Assembly: GCA_038659295.1 (NCBI GenBank)
Contig: JASNGC010000003.1
Coordinates: 744,001 to 808,000, forward strand
Reading direction: 5' to 3'
From: Enterocytospora artemiae
Taxonomy: Eukaryota > Microsporidia
DNA length: 64,000 nt
This document shows positions 1 through 8,408 of the stretch, piece by piece; position 1 is the stretch's first letter; the number at the start of each line of letters is the position of its first letter. The translations under genes were made by a program, and so were the position numbers. The notes below the pieces were generated by a model that saw only the letters and a list, made by a program, of their open reading frames with translations, made no database searches and was not told the DNA's origin.

Positions 1-580
1 CAACATCTTCCTTACTTTTCTTACAAAACAACACATTGGACATCAGTATAAATGTAAACAGGTACGGGAAAAGATGTTGGGATAGCTCTGTAATGACATA
101 ATTTTCATACCCCGGTGTCGCAGCAGCCTTATTCAAAATCAATTTTGGATTTATAAGGTATATTGGCCAGAAAAGTATTATTACGAGTGTATTTAGGGTG
201 AATGAAATACTCAGTGCAATAGAGTAATATTTGTTGAATTTTTCCTGGTTGATGAAGCCGTTGAAGATTGAGTTGATGCCTGCCATTACCCCGAGGAAAA
301 TAGATGTATACAAGGACAAAAAGGTGAAAAGCATATAGTTTTTTCCCTTAAAGGCATAGTCAATGCTGTTCTGTGCAGGGTTTATGGAATATGGAGTACA
401 TGCATATATTAGGCAGCAGAATAAAACAGTCAAAATTGAAAGTTTTATGATGGAAATTACTGGGCTGTCTACAATCTTCCCAAGCCTTATGGGAAGATAT
501 GCACTAAAATACCCCTCATCCTTAGTTAAAGGCTGCTCTTTGCAGATTGTGAAGTCTTTTTCCTTGGGAACTTCTAGCAT
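1..580 (-). CDS. FAR-17a/AIG1-like multi-pass membrane protein (3' part beyond left edge)
   Basis: Reading the minus strand from an ATG at 578-580 gives an uninterrupted frame of 193 codons to the window edge. CCC lies a few bases upstream (587-589), which fits the start motif used by other genes here. The protein has a hydrophilic N-terminus of about 45 residues and then at least four hydrophobic segments. Motifs such as KNYMLFTFLSLY, IILFWPIYLINPKLIL and HLFPYLFTFIL recall the FAR-17a/AIG1-like (ADTRP) family of small ER or plasma membrane lipid hydrolases, where a conserved Thr and His act in catalysis. The family assignment rests on pattern resemblance only, and the C-terminus is missing. 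Confidence 0.6.
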   Translation of the reverse strand, partial: MLEVPKEKDFTICKEQPLTKDEGYFSAYLPIRLGKIVDSPVISIIKLSILTVLFCCLIYACTPYSINPAQNSIDYAFKGKNYMLFTFLSLYTSIFLGVMAGINSIFNGFINQEKFNKYYSIALSISFTLNTLVIILFWPIYLINPKLILNKAAATPGYENYVITELSQHLFPYLFTFILMSNVLFCKKSKEDV

Positions 581-1245
581 TTCTATGGGTGAAAATTTGA
601 ATAATAAACTTTTCAGACCTCAAGGTGGTATTTTATGAGAAATTAGGAATTAATTGGTAGAATTAGCACTCATATGGTAAAAATATCTATAGCACACTTA
701 CTTTTAGTATCTATTTCCTACACATGCTATTTTACAAAATTTTTAATATTTAAATAGTAATCCGTGCAATATCCCAAATATGGCTTATTTCTTGAGTAAA
801 TAGTCCATCTCTAACATCAAGAACTAGTGGTTATTAATAATGAACAAGAAAACACGATCTATTACAAACAATTGTATGATGGAATTTAAAAGATACAGTG
901 GTGATAAATAATTTAATTGCAGTTTTTTCATTATACATAATTCAAAGAAATAAATTTAAGTTGATAAAGTTCTTGTATAAATGATAATTTTGTAATCTCT
1001 TCTCAGAAGTAATCACGTTTTAGTAAAATATACTTAGTACAACTGCTTGGGTCAAGCGCAACAATATCTCATCGGTTACGTACAAACGATAATAAATTTT
1101 ATTTCACGACGATTTCTTTATGTTAATACATGGTTGGTACGTAAACTTGATTCCTTATGGAAAGTGCTAACTAATTAAACAACTGTAAATTCATATCCAG
1201 CTTTATTTTCCTTTAAAGTCATATAATAGCACAACCTGCATACTA
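581..1245. other. AT-rich intergenic region
   Basis: This 665-bp stretch separates two minus-strand genes. No reading frame with a plausible start is seen. A short hairpin (GCTTG-GGT-CAAGC) lies near 1046-1058. I see no convincing RNA gene. Confidence 0.5.
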
Positions 1246-1677
1246 TTAAACCATTTTTCTCTTAATCAAGCTATTAAACCTTTCAGAATCCAGTTTTGTG
1301 AATTTTTTAATAGATTTTTCCACTTTTTTTGGGTTAGTCTTCATCTCCTTTTTATACTTGTCACGAATACTGGCTCTTGTTCTATTGGTGAATATCAAAT
1401 TGATCAAACTAAAATCACATCCACAACTCTCGATTGCAGAGTAGAATATGTCTGTGTCTTGCTCATTCCACCTCTGTGACTGTGGTTTCTTCCTCATGTA
1501 AGTACGACTAGTCACGATGTCTTCATTCTCCACTCTGTTTAAGTTCGTGTTCATGACAATCTGACCATCAACAACTTGCAAGACTTCGTTATCAGTTGGC
1601 TTGACAGATCTTGTAGCGTTGCTTTTAAAATTCTTGTTATTACAGAAGTAATTCAAGGGAAGTTTGGAATTTTTCAT
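1246..1677 (-). CDS. BDP1: Minimal TFIIIB B'' (BDP1)-like SANT-domain protein
   Basis: The 143-residue protein carries a SANT/Myb domain at about residues 69-118. The pattern RWNEQDTDIFYSAIESCGCDFSLI followed by NRTR and KYKKEMKTNP matches the Bdp1 SANT consensus, in which an acidic W..-ETE.FY.AL segment is followed by GTDFSLI, RTR.Q.K and a basic tail ending near NP. Bdp1 is the third TFIIIB subunit and helps open promoters for RNA polymerase III. Yeast Bdp1 is about four times longer, so this would be the extended SANT core with little else. The start is directly preceded by CCC on the minus strand, giving a near-leaderless arrangement. It diverges from the 14-3-3 gene across about 185 bp. 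Confidence 0.75.
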   Translation of the reverse strand: MKNSKLPLNYFCNNKNFKSNATRSVKPTDNEVLQVVDGQIVMNTNLNRVENEDIVTSRTYMRKKPQSQRWNEQDTDIFYSAIESCGCDFSLINLIFTNRTRASIRDKYKKEMKTNPKKVEKSIKKFTKLDSERFNSLIKRKMV

Positions 1678-1862
1678 GGGTCAAGAAAATAAGATTTTAA
1701 AGAGAATTTAGAATTAAGGAATTTTATGTTTCAATCAAAACAACGGAGTCGTTTGGGAATCTTCCATCCTTTTTACAGCCGAAACCAGCATATTTATCAG
1801 AAGGAGTGTTTTCAGACTTTTTGATATTTTTGTTTGTTAAAACTTCTTCTGTTTTTTCACCC

Positions 1863-2654
1863 ATGCCAATTGAAGAGTTCAATGAAGCTATGAAAAGAGT
1901 CCATTACTGGGATATTGCTGAAAGATATGAGGATATGGCAGAGGAATTAAAGTTGGTTATAAAGCTGGCTAAGGAAAATAAGATGGAGTTGAATGCACAG
2001 GTCAGAAATTCTTTCAGTTTAGCATTTAAGAATCTGGTAAGTGTTAGAAGAAATAGCTGGAGGGTACTGAATTCTGAGCAGCAAAAGTTTCAAAACTCGC
2101 AGCACCCAAATGGACAGAATTCTCTTCACGAATATTCTCCTGAAGATCTCCATATTGCAGATGAGTTCATCCAGAAGATTGAAACTGAGTTGCTTGCTTA
2201 CTGTGATACGGTTTTACAAATTATAGATGATGATATCCTCCCAGGTACAAAAAAGGTTGATGACCTGGTGTTTTTTCTAAAGATGAAGGGGGATTATTTC
2301 CGATACAAGTCAGAGGTACAGTCGGGAGAAATCCAGAGCGAGACTAGTGCAAAAGCCCTGAAGAACTATGAAGAAGCCAAGGAAAAGGCAAATTCGTTAT
2401 CCTCAACAAACCCGATCAGATTGGGACTTTATTTAAATTATTCCGTATTCTACTATGAAATATTGAATAACACCGAGAAGGCTTGTAAGATTGCACGTAC
2501 AGCATTTGACACGGCTATTTCAGAGCTAGATTTGTTAAATGAGGATTACTACAAGGATTCTACACTTATTATGCAGCTTTTAAGAGATAATCTTACATTA
2601 TGGACTTCTCGATCGGATGCAACCCGAGGTGGAGATGAGAAGCAAAGTGAATAA
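1863..2654 (+). CDS. 14-3-3 phosphopeptide-binding protein
   Basis: The 263-residue protein is a full-length 14-3-3 protein, a dimeric adaptor that binds phosphoserine or phosphothreonine motifs in signalling and trafficking clients. Phosphate-pocket residues are visible: Lys56 in LAFKNLVSVRR, Arg63 in the same helix, and Arg147-Tyr148 in KGDYFRYKSE. The helical pattern continues through LGLYLNYSVFYYEI and the region ending DNLTLWTS. A longer in-frame extension starts at a GTG (1806), but I chose the ATG at 1863 because CCC directly precedes it and homology begins there. The C-terminal tail is short and charged. Confidence 0.95.
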   Translation: MPIEEFNEAMKRVHYWDIAERYEDMAEELKLVIKLAKENKMELNAQVRNSFSLAFKNLVSVRRNSWRVLNSEQQKFQNSQHPNGQNSLHEYSPEDLHIADEFIQKIETELLAYCDTVLQIIDDDILPGTKKVDDLVFFLKMKGDYFRYKSEVQSGEIQSETSAKALKNYEEAKEKANSLSSTNPIRLGLYLNYSVFYYEILNNTEKACKIARTAFDTAISELDLLNEDYYKDSTLIMQLLRDNLTLWTSRSDATRGGDEKQSE

Positions 2655-3104
2655 AAGTGTTTGAAACTCTAATAAACCAAATGGAACTTATCAATTTTGA
2701 TAAATTAATATTGGCTTCGGCATATTATGGTTGATTTGGTATTTAATGATACATAATAGTTTGGATATTACTACATTCATTATTATTAAATTTTTTGTTT
2801 CACGAGAGGTATTAGACCTAGCTTGGGTTTTGGAGTAGGGCATTCTTTTTACTTGTTAAGATATAGATTTGAAATAGAATTTATCAATATCCTCTGTAAT
2901 TTACTACACTATATTATTTGTCATAAGTGGCTTTAAATAAAAAGTTGGTTGAGTAACCATTGTAAAGAAATTACTAGGTTAAACGAAGTCTATCTTACTG
3001 CAATACACAAATCCCCCTTTGGTTAAATTTTTCTAGGTCTAACCACACTAAAACTTTGTTTATCTTCTTTGTTACCAGGATAAGAATTTTGAAATTTTTT
3101 AATT
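2655..3104. other. AT-rich intergenic region
   Basis: This stretch lies between the 14-3-3 gene and the SRP RNA gene. No coding frame or RNA motif is recognised. Confidence 0.4.
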
Positions 3105-3295
3105 AAAAAAGTGAACATACCGATGCAGACAGTATTCACTGCTGCGTTTCCGCCCTGGTGCATTCCCCATCGCTTTACAGATGTGTCTCAGCACCCTAAG
3201 ATGCATACCCACACCATCACCGGATTCCACTAGAATTTTAGGCTTAGCCAAGAAGCGATCTCTCTACTTCAATTCCCAGGGATGCGAAAATATTT
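3105..3295 (-). ncRNA. Signal recognition particle RNA (7SL)
   Basis: A markedly GC-richer island in AT-rich DNA reads on the minus strand as an SRP RNA. The diagnostic helix 8 is at 3137-3160: CACCAGG, then a GCG-GAAA-CGC GNRA hairpin, then AGCAGTG. This is the conserved SRP54-binding asymmetric loop and tetraloop. CAC/GTG and, further out, CGATG/CATCG (3168-3172 with 3121-3125) close the helix. Upstream, GAGAGATCGCTTCTTGG recalls the GGAUCGCUU block of the Alu domain. The transcript side ends in a run of six T (3105-3110), a typical Pol III terminator. The 5' end near 3295 is uncertain. The RNA targets secretory proteins to the ER. Confidence 0.85.
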
Positions 3296-3745
3296 ATACT
3301 TACATTTTAAGCCAGTTAAGATTGGCAGAATGATGTTGTCTTATATTTCAACAGAAAATATGATCTTTTTCACTGCGAGTAAATTAATTCACACGATACT
3401 AGCAATAAAACACTGCATTAATTCTAAAAAATAAATTATAGTATGATTGGTTAACATTTGAGGTAAAATCCTCATTATAAATAAGTATTGTAAACAACCC
3501 AATATATGCCATATCCATTAAAGTCTAGAAAGCTATGGTGTCGAATTAGTTCCAAATTAAACCATACATTCTTTAATCATTTATATGCAAATTATCATTG
3601 ATTTCCCTTTCCCCAATAAACTCCTTAATAACAGAGGATGTAGATACTTTAGAACACTTATATTTGGAGCTCCTTTAAAAACTAAATCCCTTTCTATTAA
3701 ATACTCCTTTTCTCCAGTTATAATATGATGATCTCTTTTTACCCC
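3296..3745. other. AT-rich intergenic region
   Basis: This 450-bp stretch lies between the divergent SRP RNA and channel genes and presumably holds both promoters. No gene is seen. Confidence 0.4.
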
Positions 3746-5347
3746 ATGATCGATGAGCCATCAAACGACACAAATATTTCTGTTGTACCAAGTGATGCGT
3801 CACTGGAAAACAAAGTTTCTGACATTGCAACAACAACCTCCACCAAATTCAATCCATACGAGTTGTTTATCAACATGATATTATCTTTTTCGTTTGCACT
3901 AGGTTTTTGGTGTGTTAAAGACCTGGATGTAGATACAGACTTTTATAAGGACCATTCACGTATTAAGGAACTGATGCTAATCATAAAGGGATTGATTGCC
4001 ATACCTGCTTGGTATTTTCTAACCCAAGCTGTAGTTTTATCGGCACTAGCAATTTTAAGAAGCCGTAATATTCAGCAGAACTTTATCATGGGGCTTATTA
4101 AGGCAAATAAGATGTATATTGGATTCCTTGTTGCACTTTTGTGCAATAATATGTTCAACGTACACAACTTAGGAAATATGGAAATGGATATCAGTGAAAA
4201 TAAGAAGAAGACCATTGACACTGGTTTGGAAACAGTTAGGCATATGATAATCAGTAAGGATATGACGATTTTAACAAAAGCCAAGCAGATAGAGTCCAGT
4301 ATCAACTACATCTGCATGGTATTTCTCTCTAAGAGGACGGCAATGTTCCTACTGAACCATAACATCCATCATAAATATTATTACAAAAGAATTAATGAAA
4401 ATTCGGAGAAGATGGAGTTGCTGAAAATTTTAAGTGGACTAGTGGATTCGACTGGAGAGGAAACCATTAATGAGATCTGTGAAAAACTAGTTGCTAAAGT
4501 TGGTAGAAGCGATGAAATGATTCACTTCACTGAACTATCCAAGTTTGTGGGGGTAGATGTGGCCAGGAAAATCTTCAATAACTCAGATCCTTCAGGTGAT
4601 ATGAAAATATCACTAGATGAATTGATTGGGTTTTTTAAGACAACTCTAGTAGATCGAAATCAACTGAATGTTGGATTGGAACAGAATAGTTCCTCCATAG
4701 ATTCTTTAAGCGATGGACTGTTTATTGGATGTATAGTTTTATCTGCAATAATTTTGTGGAATAAAATGAGCAATGAGGACTCTCTAGCAAGCAGTGGAGC
4801 ATTTTATGGCGGAGCTCTTCTTTCTGGAAGTTATTGCTTTTCCGATACATTTAAGAAGTTCAGTGATTCTCTGGCCTTCGTATTTATTCTTAGGCCGTTT
4901 GAGGTGAACGATACAATTCTTATAGATGGAAAGAAGTACAAGGTCAAGGAAATCAAATTACTAGCATCGGTTTTCTTAAGAGACAATGTTATTGTTTCCT
5001 GGGCAAATAATGATTTGTATAACAAGCCAATATCGAATTTGAGAGCTAGTACGTCTTCCGATGAAAGGTATAGGTTTGTTTTTAATTCGGCAGAGTTTAA
5101 ACAAAAGAGTCCAATTTTGAGAAAGACTCTGGGCTCCTTTGTGAAGAGACATGCTGCAATGTTTAAAGGAGCACCATATTTCGACCAAATTGCTATTTCA
5201 GGAAAGGACAATATTGAGGTAACCGTGGTTGTAGAGTTCAACATGGAATATCAGGAGTTGGAGGTTATTGATCAGCGAAAGAATACATTTGTAATGACAT
5301 TGCACGATATTCTTAAGGAAGTTGACCTGCTTCCCATTGGAAAATAA
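3746..5347 (+). CDS. EF-hand MscS-family mechanosensitive channel
   Basis: The 533-residue membrane protein has hydrophobic segments near residues 40-55, 80-105 and 130-140. An EF-hand calcium loop at about 281-292 has the pattern DPSGDMKISLDE, with acidic or polar ligands at loop positions 1, 3, 5, 9 and 12. More hydrophobic segments follow, then an MscS beta domain (ILRPFEVNDTILIDGKKYKVKEI ... NKPISNL). The order of EF-hand followed by MscS domain matches fungal Msy1/Msy2 endomembrane channels, which respond to hypo-osmotic stress and calcium. I chose ATG 3746 because CCCC directly precedes it; an upstream in-frame ATG at 3725 lacks the motif. Its role is probably osmotic adjustment of internal or plasma membranes. 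Confidence 0.8.
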   Translation: MIDEPSNDTNISVVPSDASLENKVSDIATTTSTKFNPYELFINMILSFSFALGFWCVKDLDVDTDFYKDHSRIKELMLIIKGLIAIPAWYFLTQAVVLSALAILRSRNIQQNFIMGLIKANKMYIGFLVALLCNNMFNVHNLGNMEMDISENKKKTIDTGLETVRHMIISKDMTILTKAKQIESSINYICMVFLSKRTAMFLLNHNIHHKYYYKRINENSEKMELLKILSGLVDSTGEETINEICEKLVAKVGRSDEMIHFTELSKFVGVDVARKIFNNSDPSGDMKISLDELIGFFKTTLVDRNQLNVGLEQNSSSIDSLSDGLFIGCIVLSAIILWNKMSNEDSLASSGAFYGGALLSGSYCFSDTFKKFSDSLAFVFILRPFEVNDTILIDGKKYKVKEIKLLASVFLRDNVIVSWANNDLYNKPISNLRASTSSDERYRFVFNSAEFKQKSPILRKTLGSFVKRHAAMFKGAPYFDQIAISGKDNIEVTVVVEFNMEYQELEVIDQRKNTFVMTLHDILKEVDLLPIGK

Positions 5348-5811
5348 GTTTTGAATAAATTAAATGTTCAGTTGATTCATCACAATGGGGCATGGATGAT
5401 ATTTATTGTGAAAGTTGTTTGAATGTGTAGATCTAGTTGAGTAGTCATGCCATTGTTGGAGGGTTTGCCTTTATACATCAACTTCGATATATTTTTATAA
5501 GATAAGCTCAATTTCTGTACAATATTAAAATAACATCAGTTAATATCAAGAACGATTAATTTACAATAGTTCTGCAAATAAGTGATTTGAAATTAAAATT
5601 TATTATACCTACATATTCTACATGAAGTTTCAAATGACACCGACCTAGATTCCTAAACATAATATGATTGAAAGTAAAATAAACCTAGAAATAATAAGGT
5701 CCTCAATGTGTTAATAAGTTTTATCAGCAATATCTCAATACATACCAGTGTGTTATTAAAAATCAATATTGATGACTTGGTAATTAGTGAAAGATAATCG
5801 TAGATTTGGGT
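5348..5811. other. Intergenic region between convergent genes
   Basis: This 464-bp AT-rich stretch holds the two 3' ends. No gene or structured RNA is recognised. Confidence 0.4.
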
Positions 5812-7503
5812 TTACTTATAACTATATGGCTTACCAATTTCAACCGAATTAGCCTTGTCTTTCGGTGACTTTGTCTTCTCCGACGGATTTTCCCCCATCA
5901 TTTTCAATTTGAAATCATTTTCGGCCAATACTTCTTTTACAATATTTTTAATATCACTTTTGCTAATATTCAAGTCATTTTGGCTGGGTTTGATTTTCTT
6001 CGTTTTAGAAACTCTTTCTGAAGGAGGCTTCTTTATAAGTTCTCCTTTATTAGTGTTCGGCACATGATTTAATTCATGGTATTGACTCCTACCTGATATT
6101 GTTCTGTTTGGGACTTCATCAGTTGCAGTGTTCATTATAGAGGAGTTGTCAACCGATGTAGGCGTAGAAGTATGTTTATAGGTATTGCTCGATATTTTTT
6201 CTGCCTTAGTAGATTGTGAGCTCGTCTTCTGATTTTTTGGCTGAATTTGAGACCTAGAGAGATTTATACTATAGGACGGAGAATTGTTACTTGTGTCAAT
6301 ACTCTTTGTAGGATTAGTTGGTGGTTTTTTGGATTCCTCAATGCTAGTTTTATCCTTTGGGGTATTTTTAATTTCAGAGATTATTTCATCCTTAAAATCC
6401 TTTAGCATTTTTGGAATAAGTTTCTTCACTTCATCTACAATATTGCCATTGGTTGACACTTTGTTATCTGTTGATAACTTGGGCAAAACAGATGATATGG
6501 GTCCAACCGTTTCCATTCTAATAGTTCCGGGTGTTTCGGACAATGCAATGCTTGGAGGAAGTTGAAATGTCGGAATGTTTGGAGTAATGCTTCCAGTGTT
6601 GTTTACCATATGTTCATTGGAAATATCCCTACGTAACTCCTTCATTGGGCCTTTAGTATTTTTTACAGGATACCCATTATCCATATCGAAAATTTGTGGA
6701 CGAATCATTTCACCGGGCTGGCAATGTCTCGAGTCCGTGCATTCTGGTTGACTCTGGTCAATTATTCCATACCCAAAGTCCTTTTTTTTTCTATCGGAGA
6801 CGTCTAATGCTGAAGTGGTCTTTTTCAATTTATTAGGCTCATCATTACCGCTAGATTTGATATTGCCACCACCAATGTCCCTTTCTCCATCCTGTTCACT
6901 GTCTGTTGGTTTCAACAGTATGACATATTTGTCATTTTCCATCTGTGGAGAATACCCATCATCAATATATCTATTAAGCATTCGATAATCTTGGTAGCTT
7001 GGCAGTTGTTTGTTACTAATGCCTTTGCCAAACACCTGAATCCAATATCTATTGTATTGGCTGTCTCTGCAGGTAGATACTCCCGTAAAAGTAAAATCTC
7101 CCAAAATATTTTTCTTGTGTTCCTCACTTTTTATCCACATTTTCGCAACCTCCTCATAATCATTTCCCTGTTGCTTTGCAATATTTTCTCCAATATTTAC
7201 ACCAAAGAAATCCTCCTTCTTCAATCGGGTCTTTAATGACTTGTCATCCCTGGATCGATGCGTGAGCGCCTCGATTTCGCACATGTATTTCACCTGTCTT
7301 TTAGCCACAGCCACAAGAGCTTCATTTTCCACGAGAGCTTCCATATTATTCCTTACCCTAAAATCATTTGTGTATTTAAGCATATTCTGGGAAAGTTTTT
7401 TCTCCATGGATGGCTCCTCATTCGATACCACAGTGCTTACCTTTCCCAGCTCCGAATTTTTACACAGAGCTACAGCAACGGAAAACAGTAGTTTCATGTT
7501 CAT
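5812..7503 (-). CDS. Secreted CAP/SCP-domain protein with long low-complexity tail
   Basis: The 563-residue protein starts with a hydrophobic signal peptide (MNMKLLFSVAVALC). A CAP/SCP domain at roughly residues 30-170 shows a His in ALTHRS, the motif GVNIGENIA, the WIKSEEHKKNILGDFTFTGV block, and YWIQVFGKG near its end. CAP proteins are usually secreted and include lipid-binding and host-interaction factors. The remaining 390 residues are rich in Ser, Lys, Asn and Pro, without a recognised fold except a short amphipathic segment (KSDIKNIVKEVLAEN). An upstream in-frame ATG (7560) would bury the signal peptide, so the start is 7503 or 7497. No CCC is adjacent; a GGG lies about 20 bases upstream. 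Confidence 0.8.
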   Translation of the reverse strand: MNMKLLFSVAVALCKNSELGKVSTVVSNEEPSMEKKLSQNMLKYTNDFRVRNNMEALVENEALVAVAKRQVKYMCEIEALTHRSRDDKSLKTRLKKEDFFGVNIGENIAKQQGNDYEEVAKMWIKSEEHKKNILGDFTFTGVSTCRDSQYNRYWIQVFGKGISNKQLPSYQDYRMLNRYIDDGYSPQMENDKYVILLKPTDSEQDGERDIGGGNIKSSGNDEPNKLKKTTSALDVSDRKKKDFGYGIIDQSQPECTDSRHCQPGEMIRPQIFDMDNGYPVKNTKGPMKELRRDISNEHMVNNTGSITPNIPTFQLPPSIALSETPGTIRMETVGPISSVLPKLSTDNKVSTNGNIVDEVKKLIPKMLKDFKDEIISEIKNTPKDKTSIEESKKPPTNPTKSIDTSNNSPSYSINLSRSQIQPKNQKTSSQSTKAEKISSNTYKHTSTPTSVDNSSIMNTATDEVPNRTISGRSQYHELNHVPNTNKGELIKKPPSERVSKTKKIKPSQNDLNISKSDIKNIVKEVLAENDFKLKMMGENPSEKTKSPKDKANSVEIGKPYSYK

Positions 7504-7560
7504 TTTCCTTAAAAAACCCAATCCATTTAATTTTAAGCAAAATAAAACAAAATGTTTCAA

Positions 7561-8408
7561 GATGAGTAAGCATAGCTATGACAGATAAGAATGTTTTGGA
7601 GCCAATAGTGTTCTAAACCTTGAGTATCATCTAATGACTGCTGTGGTTATGTAATCAATTAATGATAAAGGACAGTACCAGCCACTATATGATTCCATAT
7701 TATCATAAAGATCAATGTTGAGTTGTATTTAAGATAGCAAGGTTAATTTATAATTGCATCTCCACTCAGAAACATTTTCCTGAATATTAAATATTTTGTT
7801 CTATCTTGTAGAATTTTAGTTTCGAAAATTGGTTGTCTGGTTAAAGGATCTTCAAAAATATACGATATTTATATCAAATCGCGTCATTTTGTGAATACTG
7901 GATAAAACATGGCCAGTAATCATTGATATTCTATTTGTTTTACATGGAGGCAAAACAAGAGGAATTAAAAAACTGGGAGGAAATTCCAATGTGAAAAATG
8001 TGTTAAGCAGAAAAGACATTAAGAATATCATAGTGTTGATCAAGCACTATTACAAGGCAAAACTTTTAGTAAAATATCGCTGGGGCATGAATCACAGATA
8101 CAAAAGTTCAGTGGGAAAAACCCAGCTTGGGGCAAAAAAGAAATTTTTTTAAAATTCTGATGATGTCTTGTATATAAATTGAGAGACTAGATATTAAGCT
8201 ATGTGCCTTTATATTTGGTTTTAAGCTGACACTAAGAGGACGGGATCTATGTATGAAATACAATACTTCTAAAGCTTCTTAAACATTGGTAGGGTACTAC
8301 GAATTTCAATGATATCATACGCTGTCAGACTAGTTAGATTTTTGAAATGGTGATTGGACGAATGCCTAAGAAACTCTCAAAAAATGGACTATCTTAGATC
8401 AAATATTT
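7561..8408. other. Intergenic region containing an orphan open frame
   Basis: Most of this 848-bp stretch is AT-rich without a normal gene. An open stretch of 85 codons on the plus strand (7895-8152) is listed separately. Confidence 0.4.
7895..8152 (+). pseudogene. Orphan lysine-rich open frame lacking an initiator
   Basis: The frame is open from just after a TGA at 7892-7894 to the TAA at 8150-8152. The predicted peptide is basic and non-repetitive (for example GGKTRGIKKLGG and KYRWGMNHRYKSS). The only in-frame ATG is near the 3' end at 8086. It could be the 3' exon of a spliced short gene, a relic, or chance. I do not recognise the family. Confidence 0.25.

Noticed and set aside
363..638. 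Plus-strand frame of 91 codons at the left edge
   Set aside because: It is the shadow of the minus-strand membrane-protein gene, whose start motif and hydrophobic segments are far more convincing.
3240..3300. Resemblance of ATCGCTTCTTGGCTAAG to the U2 snRNA 5' region
   Set aside because: The U2 branch-point recognition sequence does not follow, whereas an SRP helix 8 lies downstream in the same transcript; SRP RNA explains the island better.
8041..8160. Hairpin plus T-run resembling a Pol III or snRNA 3' end
   Set aside because: The T-run is the end of a lysine/phenylalanine open frame and no snRNA core motif is present.
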